Translations under genes and position numbers: made by a program
Source of the DNA: Actinomadura cremea
GTDB taxonomy: Bacteria; Actinomycetota; Actinomycetes; Streptosporangiales; Streptosporangiaceae
Reading direction: 5' to 3'
DNA: 64,000 nucleotides
Assembly: GCF_014648495.1 (NCBI RefSeq)
Contig: NZ_BMRF01000002.1
Coordinates: forward strand, 434,001 to 498,000
The notes under the pieces: model-generated
Told to the model about the DNA's origin: nothing
Databases searched by the model: none
Seen by the model: only the letters and a program-made list of their open reading frames with translations
Part shown: positions 16,498 through 24,348 of the stretch, piece after piece
Position numbering within the stretch: position 1 is the first letter of the stretch
How the letters are laid out: every line of letters begins with the position of its first letter

Positions 16498-18222
16498 TCA
16501 GCGGCCCCGGAGCGGGACGAACGTCGGGTCGTGGAACGTCACCGTCCGGCCGCCGCGAGCCGTGATCCCGAACCTGAGACCTCCCCGGTCGATCGGCGGG
16601 CCCGGCCCGCCGGTGAGGACGGCGCGCAGCGGCCGGCCGCCCTCGACGCGGACCGACAGCCGGTCCCCGCGCACCTCGATCGCGACGTCGCGGGCTCCGT
16701 CGCCGCCGTCCCGGCCGTCCAGCCGGGCCCGGCCGAGGAGCACCGGGGCGCGGTCGCCGACCTGCCGCCGCGCCACCACCGCCCCGTCCCCGACGACGAC
16801 CTCGACGCGGCCCGGATGCCCGGCGCCGGTACCGTCCCGGACGGCGATCACCGCACCGGACCGGGGGCTCAGCCCCGAGACCGACGCGGTCACCCGGTAG
16901 TCCTTCCACTGGGCGGTGTTGACGTCGTCGGCGAGCCCGCACGCGCCGAACCGCTCCCCGGTGATCCGCAGGTCGGCGCCCCGCCGCGCGCACGTCACGC
17001 CGTCTCCGCGCCAGGGCAGCGCCGCGAGGGCGGGCGGCGGGGGAGCGGGCACCGCGCGGCGGATCGACTCCAGCAGCCCGGCGGCCGAGGTGGTGCGCCG
17101 GACGCCGATGCGGTCGATCCGGTGCGGCGGCGCGTCCGCGCCGACCGCGTCAACGTGCCCGTCCGGCACGTCCTCGCCGGTGAACGCGACGCGGAACCCG
17201 GCGTCCCGGAGCAGCCCCGGCAGCGCCGCGTCGGTCCGCCGGTCGTTGCCGGACGCCTCCCCGAACGGGTACGAGAACGCGGCCACCTCGTGACCGAGCG
17301 TCCGGCGGAAGAAGCCCTGCGACCGCTCCAGGTCCGCGCGGACGCGCGCGCGCCACGCGTCCAGCGTCTCCGGCCGTCCGGCGGTGACGATCCGGTTCGG
17401 CAGCGGCGCGCCCACCTCGCCCGGGATCCGGACGCGGTCGTCCAGCACGTGCGTGTGCGAGCCGAACTCCCACCGGCCCGTGCCGGCGAGGGCCCGCACC
17501 TGCCGCGTCGACAGATGGTGCGACGGCGTGCCCGGTTCGACGATCCGTCCGGTCGGCAGGAACGCGGTCGCCGTGAACCCGTGCTTCTCGAGGACGGGGT
17601 CGGCGTTCGTCCAGTCGGTGACGTGCCCGTCGTCGAACGTCAGCAGGAGCGCGCGCGGCGGCAACCGGACGTCCCGTCCCCGCACGAGGTCGAGGACGTC
17701 CCGCAGGCGCACGGTCTCGTACCCCGCGGCGTCCAGCGCGGCCATGTGCTTCCCGAACCGCTCCCGGGTGAGCGTGCTCTGCGCGCCGTCGCGATCGTCC
17801 ACGCCGTGGTAGGTCAGCGCGACGACCGACCCCGGGTGCCGCGGCAGCGCCGCGGCGGCCCGCGCGACCGCCGGGTCCAGCCGGACGGTCGCCGCCTCCG
17901 CCTGCCCGGGGTCGAACGGGCGGCTGATCGACACCCACGTCCCCATCGCGAGGACGAGCGAGCACAGGAACACGAAACCCGTGGCCGCCCGGAACCCCCG
18001 CGCCCCCGACGGCGCCGGCCTCTCCCAAGGCGCGGCCTCGACCACCGCGGCGTCCCCCGCGTCCTCGCCGTCCTCCTCGACTTCTGCGGCGGCCTCAGCG
18101 GCGTCGGGCGCCGGGTCGTCCTCGGCGACCGCGGTCGCCTCGTCCGCCTCGTCCGCCTCGTCCGGCTCGTCCGGCTCGACCGCCTCGACCGGCTCGACCG
18201 GCCGGTCCGTCCCGTCAGCCAT
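16498..18222 (-). CDS. CE4 polysaccharide deacetylase with acidic cytoplasmic head and C-terminal jelly-roll
   Basis: A 574-residue single-pass membrane protein. The first 70 residues are strongly acidic (repeats of VEPDEPDEADEA), then a membrane helix near 80-100 (FVFLCSLVLAMGTWVSI). The NodB domain follows with ALTYHGVDD, LLTFDDGHVTD, FGSHTHVLDD and FSYPFGEASGND, typical of the PgaB/IcaB branch that deacetylates poly-GlcNAc. The C-terminal 170 residues form a lectin-like domain with a DVAIEVRGDRLSVRVEGG core. Its ATG lies 8 bp inside the end of the glycosyltransferase gene, so the two are coupled. A YHGVDD motif and outward orientation suggest modification of the nascent polymer. Confidence 0.88.
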   Translation of the reverse strand: MADGTDRPVEPVEAVEPDEPDEADEADEATAVAEDDPAPDAAEAAAEVEEDGEDAGDAAVVEAAPWERPAPSGARGFRAATGFVFLCSLVLAMGTWVSISRPFDPGQAEAATVRLDPAVARAAAALPRHPGSVVALTYHGVDDRDGAQSTLTRERFGKHMAALDAAGYETVRLRDVLDLVRGRDVRLPPRALLLTFDDGHVTDWTNADPVLEKHGFTATAFLPTGRIVEPGTPSHHLSTRQVRALAGTGRWEFGSHTHVLDDRVRIPGEVGAPLPNRIVTAGRPETLDAWRARVRADLERSQGFFRRTLGHEVAAFSYPFGEASGNDRRTDAALPGLLRDAGFRVAFTGEDVPDGHVDAVGADAPPHRIDRIGVRRTTSAAGLLESIRRAVPAPPPPALAALPWRGDGVTCARRGADLRITGERFGACGLADDVNTAQWKDYRVTASVSGLSPRSGAVIAVRDGTGAGHPGRVEVVVGDGAVVARRQVGDRAPVLLGRARLDGRDGGDGARDVAIEVRGDRLSVRVEGGRPLRAVLTGGPGPPIDRGGLRFGITARGGRTVTFHDPTFVPLRGR

Positions 18223-19576
18223 CGCCGCCGCCCGTGGCGCTGTAGACCTGGAGCTTCCGGGGCCCGGCAGGGACGGCCGGCTCCTGCGCGTCCCCGTCGC
18301 GCGTGCCCCACTTGCCGTCGCGGATGCGCGCGATCGCCCACACCAGTTGCGGGGAGAACGCGACGTAGAAGAACGTCCCGACGAACGCGTAGATCCACAG
18401 GCCGTCGTCGCGGAGCATGCGGTACAGCAGCGCGTACCCCATCGCCACCAGGTACAGGCCGAGGAAGTACACCAGCGGGAACCGGCCACCCGCGAGGGGC
18501 GCCAGCAGCCCGTACAGGACGACGAGCGGGCTGAGCATCCCGGCGACCGTCTGGGCGGCGACCGACGGCAGGGCGCGGGTGCGGCTCCGCCAGATGTGCG
18601 CGAGCAGCAGCGGGCCCTCCCGGCTCCACGACTTCTTCCAGCGGAGCTGCTGCCGGAAGAACTTGCGGTACCGGTCCGGCGCGTCCGTCCACGCCTCGGC
18701 CCGCGCGTCGTACCGGGTCGTCCAGCCCGCCTTGATCACCCGGTTGGTGAGCGCCCGGTCGTCCCCGTAGGTGCACTCGACGCCGAGGAACCGCTGGTGC
18801 TCCCACGCGTCCAGCAGCGGCGCGATCGCCTCCCGCCGGTACGCCGCGAAGCAGCCGGAGCAGCACGTCACCGCGCCCAGCACCGACTCGGCGCTCTTGA
18901 GCAGCTGGAACGACACGTAGTACCGGGCCGCCTGCATCCGGGTCAGGAGGTTGTGCTCGGCGTTGCGGACGTAGGTCAGCCCGGAGATCGCGCCGACCTC
19001 CGGGTCCGCGAAGCCCTGGACGAGGCGGCGCACCGAGCCGGGGGCGGGCATCGAGTCGGAGTCGACGAACACCAGGATGTCCGCCGAGGTCGCGCGGATC
19101 CCGGCGGCCATCGCCGCCCGCTTGCCCCGGTTCTCCCCGAGGCCGACGCACCGGACCCGTCCGTCCGGGTACCGCGCGGCGGCCTTCTCCATGTGCGACC
19201 ACGTGTCGTCGCTCGACCCGTCGTCGACCACGACGACCTCGAGCCGGTCCTCGGGGTAGGCGAGCGCGAGGCACGCGTGGATCGTCCGGGCGACGGCCTC
19301 GCCCTCGTTGTAGGCGGGCACGACGATCGCGACCGGCGGGGTGATGCCGACGTCGAGCGGCGGCCGGTAGCAGGCGGCCAGCGCGAACCGGCTCAGCACG
19401 TACCCGCTGACCAGCACCGTGTACGTCGACAGCAGCGGGTCACCGCGCAGGTAGGCGAGCTTCACGCCGACGTGCCAGGCGATGAGCGCGCAGATCGCCG
19501 CGACGCACAGCAGCGCCCCGAGCGCGGTGAGCCTCCCGGTCCGGGATCGGGCCGGTAGGCCGAGGCGCGACCTCAC
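18215..19576 (-). CDS. Processive family 2 glycosyltransferase (hyaluronan/chitin/PNAG synthase-like)
   Basis: A 453-residue membrane glycosyltransferase. Two N-terminal helices (about 16-36 and 50-70) are followed by a GT-A domain with VVDDGSSDDT (Asp118-Asp119), DSD at 172-174, GDDR at 271-274 carrying the expected catalytic Asp, and the processivity motif QQLRW at 309-313. Three or four C-terminal helices would form the secretion channel. This is the layout of hyaluronan, NodC chitin-oligosaccharide and poly-GlcNAc synthases. GTG was chosen because it overlaps the stop of the dehydrogenase gene (GTGA). With the neighbouring dehydrogenase and deacetylases it probably makes and exports an amino-sugar polysaccharide. 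Confidence 0.9.
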   Translation of the reverse strand: MRSRLGLPARSRTGRLTALGALLCVAAICALIAWHVGVKLAYLRGDPLLSTYTVLVSGYVLSRFALAACYRPPLDVGITPPVAIVVPAYNEGEAVARTIHACLALAYPEDRLEVVVVDDGSSDDTWSHMEKAAARYPDGRVRCVGLGENRGKRAAMAAGIRATSADILVFVDSDSMPAPGSVRRLVQGFADPEVGAISGLTYVRNAEHNLLTRMQAARYYVSFQLLKSAESVLGAVTCCSGCFAAYRREAIAPLLDAWEHQRFLGVECTYGDDRALTNRVIKAGWTTRYDARAEAWTDAPDRYRKFFRQQLRWKKSWSREGPLLLAHIWRSRTRALPSVAAQTVAGMLSPLVVLYGLLAPLAGGRFPLVYFLGLYLVAMGYALLYRMLRDDGLWIYAFVGTFFYVAFSPQLVWAIARIRDGKWGTRDGDAQEPAVPAGPRKLQVYSATGGGDG

Positions 19577-20844
19577 AGGGCCACGCGCCGGGCCGTGCCG
19601 GGGAAGCGGTAGGTCGCGTCCAGGACGAGCTGGTCGTGCGGCAGCGCGCCCAGGTCCACGCCGGGCTGCGGGGTGTGGGCGATGACGAGGTCGGCGGGTC
19701 GCGGGTCGACCGACGCCAGCTTCGTCCCGCCCTCGGTGACCAGCTCCGACACGAGCGGGTCGTGGTAGGCGACGCCGGCGCCCGCCGCGAGCAGCCCGTC
19801 GATGATCTCCAGCGCGGGGCTCCCGCGCAGGTCCTCGACGCCCGGCTTGTACGCGACGCCGAGCACCAGGACGTCCGCGCCCGCCAGCCCCCGCCCCGCG
19901 TCCGACAGCACCTGCCGGGCCCGCTCGACGACCTGGCGGGGGCGCGTCGCGATCGCGTTCATCGCCGCCGCGACCACCGGCGGGTTCAGCCGGTCGCCGC
20001 GCAGCTGCCACAGCAGGTAGTGCGGGTCGCAGGGGATGCAGTGCCCGCCCGCGCCCGGCCCCGGGAAGAACGGCATGTACCCGTACGGCTTGGTGGCCGC
20101 CGCCTCGATGACCTCCATGACGTCGAGGCCGAGCACCCCGGCCGCGTCGGCGAACTCGTTGACGAGCGCGATGTTGACGGCCCGGAACGTGTTCTCCAGC
20201 AGCTTCGTCATCTCCGCCGCCTCCGCCGACGACACCCGGTGCAGCCGCTCGGCGTACCGTCCGAGCACCTCCCGCGCCCGCACCGCGCACCGGGGCGTGA
20301 CGCCGCCGACGACGCGCGGGACGTCCTCGTGGGCGTGCCGGTCGTTGCCGGGGTCGATCCGCTCGGGGCTGAACGCGACGAACACGTCCGTCCCGACCCG
20401 CAGCCCACGCGCGGCGAGCGGCGCCACCAGCATGTCGCGGGTGGACCCCACGTACGTCGTGGACGTGAGGACGATCGTCTGCCCGGGACGCGCGTGCGCG
20501 ACGGCCGTCGCGCACGCCGCGCTGAGCGCCCCGAGGTCGGGCGCGAGCTGCCGGTTCACCGGCGTCGGCACGCAGATGAGCACCGCGTCGGCGGCGGCCG
20601 CCGCGGCGGGGTCGGCGGTGACGGCCAGCGCGTCCCCCGCCGCCCGCAGCCGTTCGCGGTCGGTGTGCAGCAGGTCGACGCGCCCGCTGCGGATGTCCTC
20701 GAGGCGCCCGGCGTCCAGATCGACGCCGAGGACCCGCAGGCCCCGGGCGTGGAACGCGAGCGCGGTCGGCAGGCCGACATAGCCGAGCCCGATGACGGCG
20801 ACGTCGTAGGTCGGGACCCCGGTGGGCAGGGCGGCAGAGGGCAT
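19573..20844 (-). CDS. UDP-N-acetylglucosamine 6-dehydrogenase-type nucleotide sugar dehydrogenase
   Basis: A 423-residue NAD-dependent enzyme that oxidises the C6 of a UDP-sugar to a uronic acid. The Rossmann motif GLGYVGLPTA is near residue 19, and the catalytic cysteine is Cys269 in PGPGAGGHCIPCDP. The stretches FAFSPERIDPGN-like, LLENTFRAVNIALVNE and ATKPYGYMPFFPGPG match the WbpA/WecC branch (UDP-GlcNAc or UDP-ManNAc) rather than UDP-glucose dehydrogenase. It is the first gene of the operon, so its product, perhaps UDP-GlcNAcA, would feed the adjacent synthase. GGGGGAG lies about 12 bp before the ATG, a longer spacing than usual. Confidence 0.9.
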   Translation of the reverse strand: MPSAALPTGVPTYDVAVIGLGYVGLPTALAFHARGLRVLGVDLDAGRLEDIRSGRVDLLHTDRERLRAAGDALAVTADPAAAAAADAVLICVPTPVNRQLAPDLGALSAACATAVAHARPGQTIVLTSTTYVGSTRDMLVAPLAARGLRVGTDVFVAFSPERIDPGNDRHAHEDVPRVVGGVTPRCAVRAREVLGRYAERLHRVSSAEAAEMTKLLENTFRAVNIALVNEFADAAGVLGLDVMEVIEAAATKPYGYMPFFPGPGAGGHCIPCDPHYLLWQLRGDRLNPPVVAAAMNAIATRPRQVVERARQVLSDAGRGLAGADVLVLGVAYKPGVEDLRGSPALEIIDGLLAAGAGVAYHDPLVSELVTEGGTKLASVDPRPADLVIAHTPQPGVDLGALPHDQLVLDATYRFPGTARRVAL

Positions 20845-21028
20845 GGACGTGAGATCTCCCCCGTGTGGTGCTCCATGCGCGGAGCGCGGCAAGCCAATGG
20901 CAAAGGCGTAGTAAATGCTCTTTGGCCGCCGTTTGACGGGGCACCGCACCGGGACGTATATCGCCTACGCCAGTTGCGGGATGACGTGTCGCACGTCACT
21001 CACGATCATGCCCTTGAGCTGTGCCGGA

Positions 21029-21067
21029 ACGCCGTGACCCGCCCGGAGGACGGGCGGGTCACGGCGT
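21029..21067 (-). terminator. Strong stem-loop after the small peptide gene
   Basis: Bases 21029-21044 pair perfectly with 21052-21067, a 16-bp stem with a 7-nt loop. It lies 19 bp after the stop of the 49-residue peptide on the minus strand and upstream of the polysaccharide operon, insulating that operon from read-through. Confidence 0.8.
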
Positions 21068-21085
21068 CGGCCCGACCGGGCCGGG

Positions 21086-21235
21086 TCAGAGCTCGGCGAG
21101 TTCGTCCTCGCCCGCGCCGGACGACTCGGCGGACGATACGGACGCGCTCGCCCGCTCCGACTCGGCGTCCGTGGAGCCCGCGGAGGGCCACGCGTCGAGC
21201 TGGGTGCGACGAGGGTTCGCCAGAGGGCTGTCCAT
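21086..21235 (-). CDS. Small hydrophilic peptide, unknown
   Basis: A 49-residue peptide beginning MDSPLANPRR and ending GAGEDELAEL, rich in Ser, Ala and Glu in its second half, without cysteine or hydrophobic segment. The ATG has GGAAG five bases before it and GGGAGG further upstream, and a strong terminator follows the stop, so expression as a single small gene is likely. I do not recognise a family; a precursor peptide or an intrinsically disordered regulator are both possible. No maturation enzyme gene is adjacent. A DasR-like box lies about 90 bp before the start. Confidence 0.5.
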   Translation of the reverse strand: MDSPLANPRRTQLDAWPSAGSTDAESERASASVSSAESSGAGEDELAEL

Positions 21236-21325
21236 TTGTGCTTCCGTCCTCCCGTTAGACGCTTCTCGGTGGCTCGGCTCACCGGAATAAGCGAATCTTC
21301 TCCGATGACCCACCCGGTTCGGCAA

Positions 21326-21341
21326 AATGGTCTAGACCTCG
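21326..21341. promoter_or_regulatory. Second putative DasR-responsive element
   Basis: AATGGTCTAGACCTCG matches the dre consensus at 13 of 16 positions and contains the perfect palindrome GGTCTAGACC. It sits between the divergent small peptide gene (ATG at 21235) and the NADAR gene (ATG at 21449), so it could control either. Confidence 0.6.
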
Positions 21342-21448
21342 ATCCGGTGGCGGATCATCCGCCTCCGTGGTAACGCGGCCGTTCCATGGTCGATTCCATA
21401 CCGGGATAACCGCTCGCCGCGCCGCGTCCGTCCTGGCACTCTCGCCCC

Positions 21449-21970
21449 ATGGACGTCCCCGAGCTGATCGCCCTGCAGCGAACCGGCGCCCGCCTGAAGT
21501 TCCTGTTCTTCTGGAGCGACCAGGGCCCCACCGGGTGCCTGAGCCAGTGGCACGCGTCCCCGTTCACCGTCGACGGCGTCCGGTACGCGACGGCCGAGCA
21601 CTACATGATGGCGGAGAAGGCGCGCTTGTTCGGGGACGAACGCGCCGCCGCGGCGATCGTGGCGGCGCCGCACCCCGGACGCGCGAAGGACCTCGGCCGC
21701 CGCGTCACCGGCTTCGACGAGCGGCGGTGGCGCGAGCACCGGCTCGACATCGTCGTCCGCGGCAACCTCGCGAAGTTCACCGCGCACGACGACCTGCGCG
21801 CCTACCTCGTCGGCACCCGCAGGCGGATCCTCGTCGAGGCGAGCCCGCTCGACCGCGTCTGGGGCATCGGCCTGGCCGCCGACGACCCGCGCGCCGAGCG
21901 TCCCGACGCCTGGCGCGGCGAGAACCTCCTCGGCCGGGCCCTCATGACCGTCCGCGACTCCCTGGCCTGA
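21449..21970 (+). CDS. NADAR family (YbiA/RibX-like) N-glycosidase
   Basis: A 173-residue protein of the NADAR (YbiA) family, whose studied members cleave N-glycosidic bonds of early riboflavin-pathway intermediates or of ADP-ribosylated substrates. Family features are FFWSDQGPTGCLSQWHASPF, ATAEHYMMAEKARLF, the conserved RGNLAKFTAHDDLRAYLVGT and a C-terminal WGIGLAADDPRA...WRGENLLGRAL. The protein is complete. No toxin or riboflavin genes are adjacent, so its substrate cannot be deduced from context. Confidence 0.9.
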   Translation: MDVPELIALQRTGARLKFLFFWSDQGPTGCLSQWHASPFTVDGVRYATAEHYMMAEKARLFGDERAAAAIVAAPHPGRAKDLGRRVTGFDERRWREHRLDIVVRGNLAKFTAHDDLRAYLVGTRRRILVEASPLDRVWGIGLAADDPRAERPDAWRGENLLGRALMTVRDSLA

Positions 21971-21981
21971 CCGCCGGGAAC

Positions 21982-21997
21982 ATACCCCAGGGGGTAT
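21982..21997. promoter_or_regulatory. CstR/CsoR-type operator 1 (upstream of cstR)
   Basis: ATACCCCAGGGGGTAT is a near-perfect palindrome with a G/C core flanked by ATAC/GTAT, the layout bound by CsoR/CstR repressors. It lies 33 bp before the cstR start, suggesting autoregulation. Confidence 0.85.
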
Positions 21998-22029
21998 ACG
22001 TTGGCAGGGGTGAACGGAAGGGGAGCCCG

Positions 22030-22299
22030 ATGGAGATGGACGCGACCGTCCTGGCGGATGCCCTCACCCGGCTCAAGCGGGCGCACGGCCAGCTCGGCGG
22101 GGTGATAGCGATGGTGGAGAACGGGGAGGACTGCGAGAAGGTCCTGACCCAGCTCGCCGCCGTCTCCAAGGCGCTCGACCGCGCCGGTTTCAAGATCATC
22201 TCTACCGGCCTGGAGCAGTGCCACAGCGCCCGCGAGCGCGGCGAGAAGCCGCCGATCACTCCGGAGCGGCTGGAGAAGCTCTTCCTGTCCCTGTCCTGA
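22030..22299 (+). CDS. cstR: CstR-type persulfide-sensing repressor (CsoR family)
   Basis: An 89-residue all-helical CsoR-family repressor. The two conserved cysteines are Cys35 and Cys64, 29 residues apart as in CsoR, but the copper-ligand histidine position (25 after the first cysteine) is Gly60. This Cys-Cys pattern without His is that of CstR, which senses sulfane sulfur by forming a di- or trisulfide crosslink. The ATG follows AAGGGGAG. Persulfide dioxygenase, rhodanese and TauE genes downstream and two matching operators support the assignment over a copper sensor. Confidence 0.9.
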   Translation: MEMDATVLADALTRLKRAHGQLGGVIAMVENGEDCEKVLTQLAAVSKALDRAGFKIISTGLEQCHSARERGEKPPITPERLEKLFLSLS

Positions 22300-22360
22300 C
22301 GGCCCGGCGGCCCGTGGACGGTCTGATGCAACGACCGGGCCGCCGACCCCTGTCCCGCAT

Positions 22361-22376
22361 ATACCCCCCGGGGTAT
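22361..22376. promoter_or_regulatory. CstR/CsoR-type operator 2 (upstream of the persulfide dioxygenase gene)
   Basis: ATACCCCCCGGGGTAT repeats the layout of operator 1. It lies 17 bp before the TTG start of the next gene, so binding would block transcription of the sulfur operon directly. Confidence 0.85.
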
Positions 22377-22393
22377 CTAGGAAAGGAGCGACG

Positions 22394-23779
22394 TTGACGA
22401 TCCGGACCGAGGTGGTGGAGACCTCCTCCCTCGGCGACCGCAGTTACCTCGCCCACGACGGGCGGGTGGCGCTGGTCGTCGACCCGCAGCGCGACATCGA
22501 CCGCGTCCTGGCGCTCGCCGGACGGCTCGGCGTCCGCATCACGCACGTCGCCGAGACCCACCTGCACAACGACTACGTCTCCGGCGGGCTCGCCCTCGCG
22601 AAGGTGACGGGCGCGGCGTACCTGGTGGCCGCCGACGACGACGTCGAGTTCGCCCGGACCGCGGTCGCCGACGGCGACGAGACCGCCCTCTCGCCCGGCA
22701 TGCGCGTCTCCGCCGTCGCCACGCCCGGCCACACGTTCCACCACCTCTCCTACGTGCTGTCCGGACCGGACGGCCCGGAAGGCGTGTTCACCGGCGGCTC
22801 GCTGCTGTTCGGCACCACCGGCCGCACCGACCTGCTCGGCGAACGGCACGCCGACGAACTCGCCCGCCGCCAGCACGGGTCCGCGCGGCGGCTGGCCGAC
22901 CTGCTGCCCGACGGCGCGCACGTCTGGCCCACCCACGGGTTCGGGAGTTTCTGCTCGGCGACCCAGTCCGACGCGTCCGCCTCGACCATCGGCCGCGAGA
23001 AGCAGGCGAACCCCGCGCTGCGCCTCGAAGCCGACGACTTCGTCGCCGAAACCCTCGCGGGCCTCGACCTCTACCCCGCCTACTACGCCCACATGGGCGC
23101 CCGGAACATCGAGGGCGCCGGCCTGATCGACCTCACCCCCGCCGAGACCGTCGACCCCGGCCGCCTCCGCGCCCGCATCGACGCGGGCGAATGGGTCGTC
23201 GACCTCCGCTCCCGCAAGGCGTTCGCGCGGCGGCACCTCACCGGCACCCTCAGCTTCGGCCTGGACGGCCCCATGGCGACATGGCTCGGCTGGATGATCC
23301 CGTGGGGCGCGCCCGTCACCCTCCTCGGCGACGGTCCCGAGCAGATCGCCGAGGCCCAGCGGGAACTCGCGCGCATCGGCATCGACCGTCCGTCCGGCGC
23401 CGCCACCGGCGACCCGCTGACCTGGGCGGGCGGCGACCCCGCGCGCACGAGCGGCGTCCCGGTCGCCGACTTCGGCGACCTCGCGGCGGCCCGCGCCGGA
23501 AGCACGCCCCGCGGCCTCCCGGACCCCGACGTCGTCCTGGACGTCCGGCTGCCCGGCGAGTGGCGCGAGAGCCACGTCGCCGGCGCCGTGCACGTCCCGC
23601 TGCCCGAACTCCCCGAGCGCCTGGACGACGTCCCGTCCGGCACCGTCTGGGTGCACTGCGGCTCCGGCTACCGCGCCGCGGCCGCCGCCGCCCTCCTCGA
23701 ACGCGCCGGCCGCACGGTCGTCCACATCGACGACGCCTACGCCCACGCGGTCGACACCGGCCTCACCCTCGCGGCCTGA
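22394..23779 (+). CDS. Persulfide dioxygenase-rhodanese fusion (CstB-like)
   Basis: A 461-residue multidomain enzyme. Residues 1 to about 240 are a metallo-beta-lactamase-fold persulfide dioxygenase with THLHND at 55-60 and ATPGHTFHHLSY. Two rhodanese domains follow: the first (about 260-345) lacks the active-site cysteine (LLGDGPEQ), while the second carries Cys422 in HCGSGYRAA. This is the CstB arrangement, which oxidises low-molecular-weight persulfide to thiosulfate and sulfite. The TTG start is set by AAAGGAG five bases upstream. It acts in the cytoplasm and is the main detoxifying enzyme of this operon. Confidence 0.93.
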   Translation: MTIRTEVVETSSLGDRSYLAHDGRVALVVDPQRDIDRVLALAGRLGVRITHVAETHLHNDYVSGGLALAKVTGAAYLVAADDDVEFARTAVADGDETALSPGMRVSAVATPGHTFHHLSYVLSGPDGPEGVFTGGSLLFGTTGRTDLLGERHADELARRQHGSARRLADLLPDGAHVWPTHGFGSFCSATQSDASASTIGREKQANPALRLEADDFVAETLAGLDLYPAYYAHMGARNIEGAGLIDLTPAETVDPGRLRARIDAGEWVVDLRSRKAFARRHLTGTLSFGLDGPMATWLGWMIPWGAPVTLLGDGPEQIAEAQRELARIGIDRPSGAATGDPLTWAGGDPARTSGVPVADFGDLAAARAGSTPRGLPDPDVVLDVRLPGEWRESHVAGAVHVPLPELPERLDDVPSGTVWVHCGSGYRAAAAAALLERAGRTVVHIDDAYAHAVDTGLTLAA

Positions 23780-23793
23780 AGGAAAGGACCACC

Positions 23794-24348
23794 ATGACCC
23801 CGCGCCCCCTCGACACCGAAGTCCTGCGCGACCTCCTCGACTCCCCGGACGCACCGCGCGTCATCGACGTCCGCACGCCGGGAGAGTTCGAGAGCGTCCG
23901 CATCCCCGGATCGTGGAACGTTCCACTCGAGCTGCTCCGCGAGCACGCCGCCGAACTGCGCGGCCACCTGGACGACCGGACCGTCCTCGTCTGCCACTCC
24001 GGTGCCCGCTCCGCGCGGGCGGCCGAGGCGCTCGCCGCCGACGGCCCGCGCGTCCTGTCCGGCGGCCTCACCGCCTGGCGGGCGTCCGGCGCCCCCGTCG
24101 AGACCGGCCGCCCGCGCTGGGAACTCGAACGCCAGGTGCGGCTCGTCGCGGGCTCGATCGTCCTCGGCTCGATCCTGACCAGCGTCCTCGTCCCCCGCGC
24201 CAAGTGGGTCGCCGGTGCGATCGGCGGCGGGCTGGCGTTCGCCGGGCTCTCCGGCACCTGCGCGATGGGGACGGCCCTGTCGAAGCTCCCGCACAACCGC
24301 GGCCCCCGCGTCGGCATCGAGGACGTCCGGGCCGCCCTGGCGGAATGA
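23794..24348 (+). CDS. Rhodanese with C-terminal membrane domain (DUF2892)
   Basis: A 184-residue protein. Residues 1-110 are a single rhodanese domain with active-site Cys67 in VCHSGARSARA; residues about 120-175 hold two hydrophobic segments (VAGSIVLGSILTSVLV and GGLAFAGLSGTCAMGTAL) of the DUF2892 type. It should move sulfane sulfur at the membrane face. The ATG follows GGAAAGGACC, and the stop overlaps the start of the TauE gene (ATGA). Confidence 0.92.
   Translation: MTPRPLDTEVLRDLLDSPDAPRVIDVRTPGEFESVRIPGSWNVPLELLREHAAELRGHLDDRTVLVCHSGARSARAAEALAADGPRVLSGGLTAWRASGAPVETGRPRWELERQVRLVAGSIVLGSILTSVLVPRAKWVAGAIGGGLAFAGLSGTCAMGTALSKLPHNRGPRVGIEDVRAALAE

Noticed and set aside
19573-20844. UDP-glucose 6-dehydrogenase and hence a plain hyaluronan operon
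   Set aside because: The catalytic region PGPGAGGHCIPCDP and the ATKPYGYMPFFPGPG stretch fit the UDP-GlcNAc/ManNAc branch, although substrate testing is needed to exclude UDP-glucose.
18215-20944. Apparent 909-residue protein covering glycosyltransferase and dehydrogenase
   Set aside because: The first half is an out-of-frame shadow of the dehydrogenase gene; the GT2 protein starts at the GTG overlapping the dehydrogenase stop.
20933-20962. Promoter-like TTGACG-N18-TATATC on the plus strand
   Set aside because: No supported plus-strand gene follows for almost 500 bp and the terminator at 21029-21067 would stop any transcript, so it was not listed as a feature.
22030-22299. Copper-sensing CsoR
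   Set aside because: The copper-ligand histidine is replaced by Gly60 and the neighbours are sulfur enzymes, not copper exporters.
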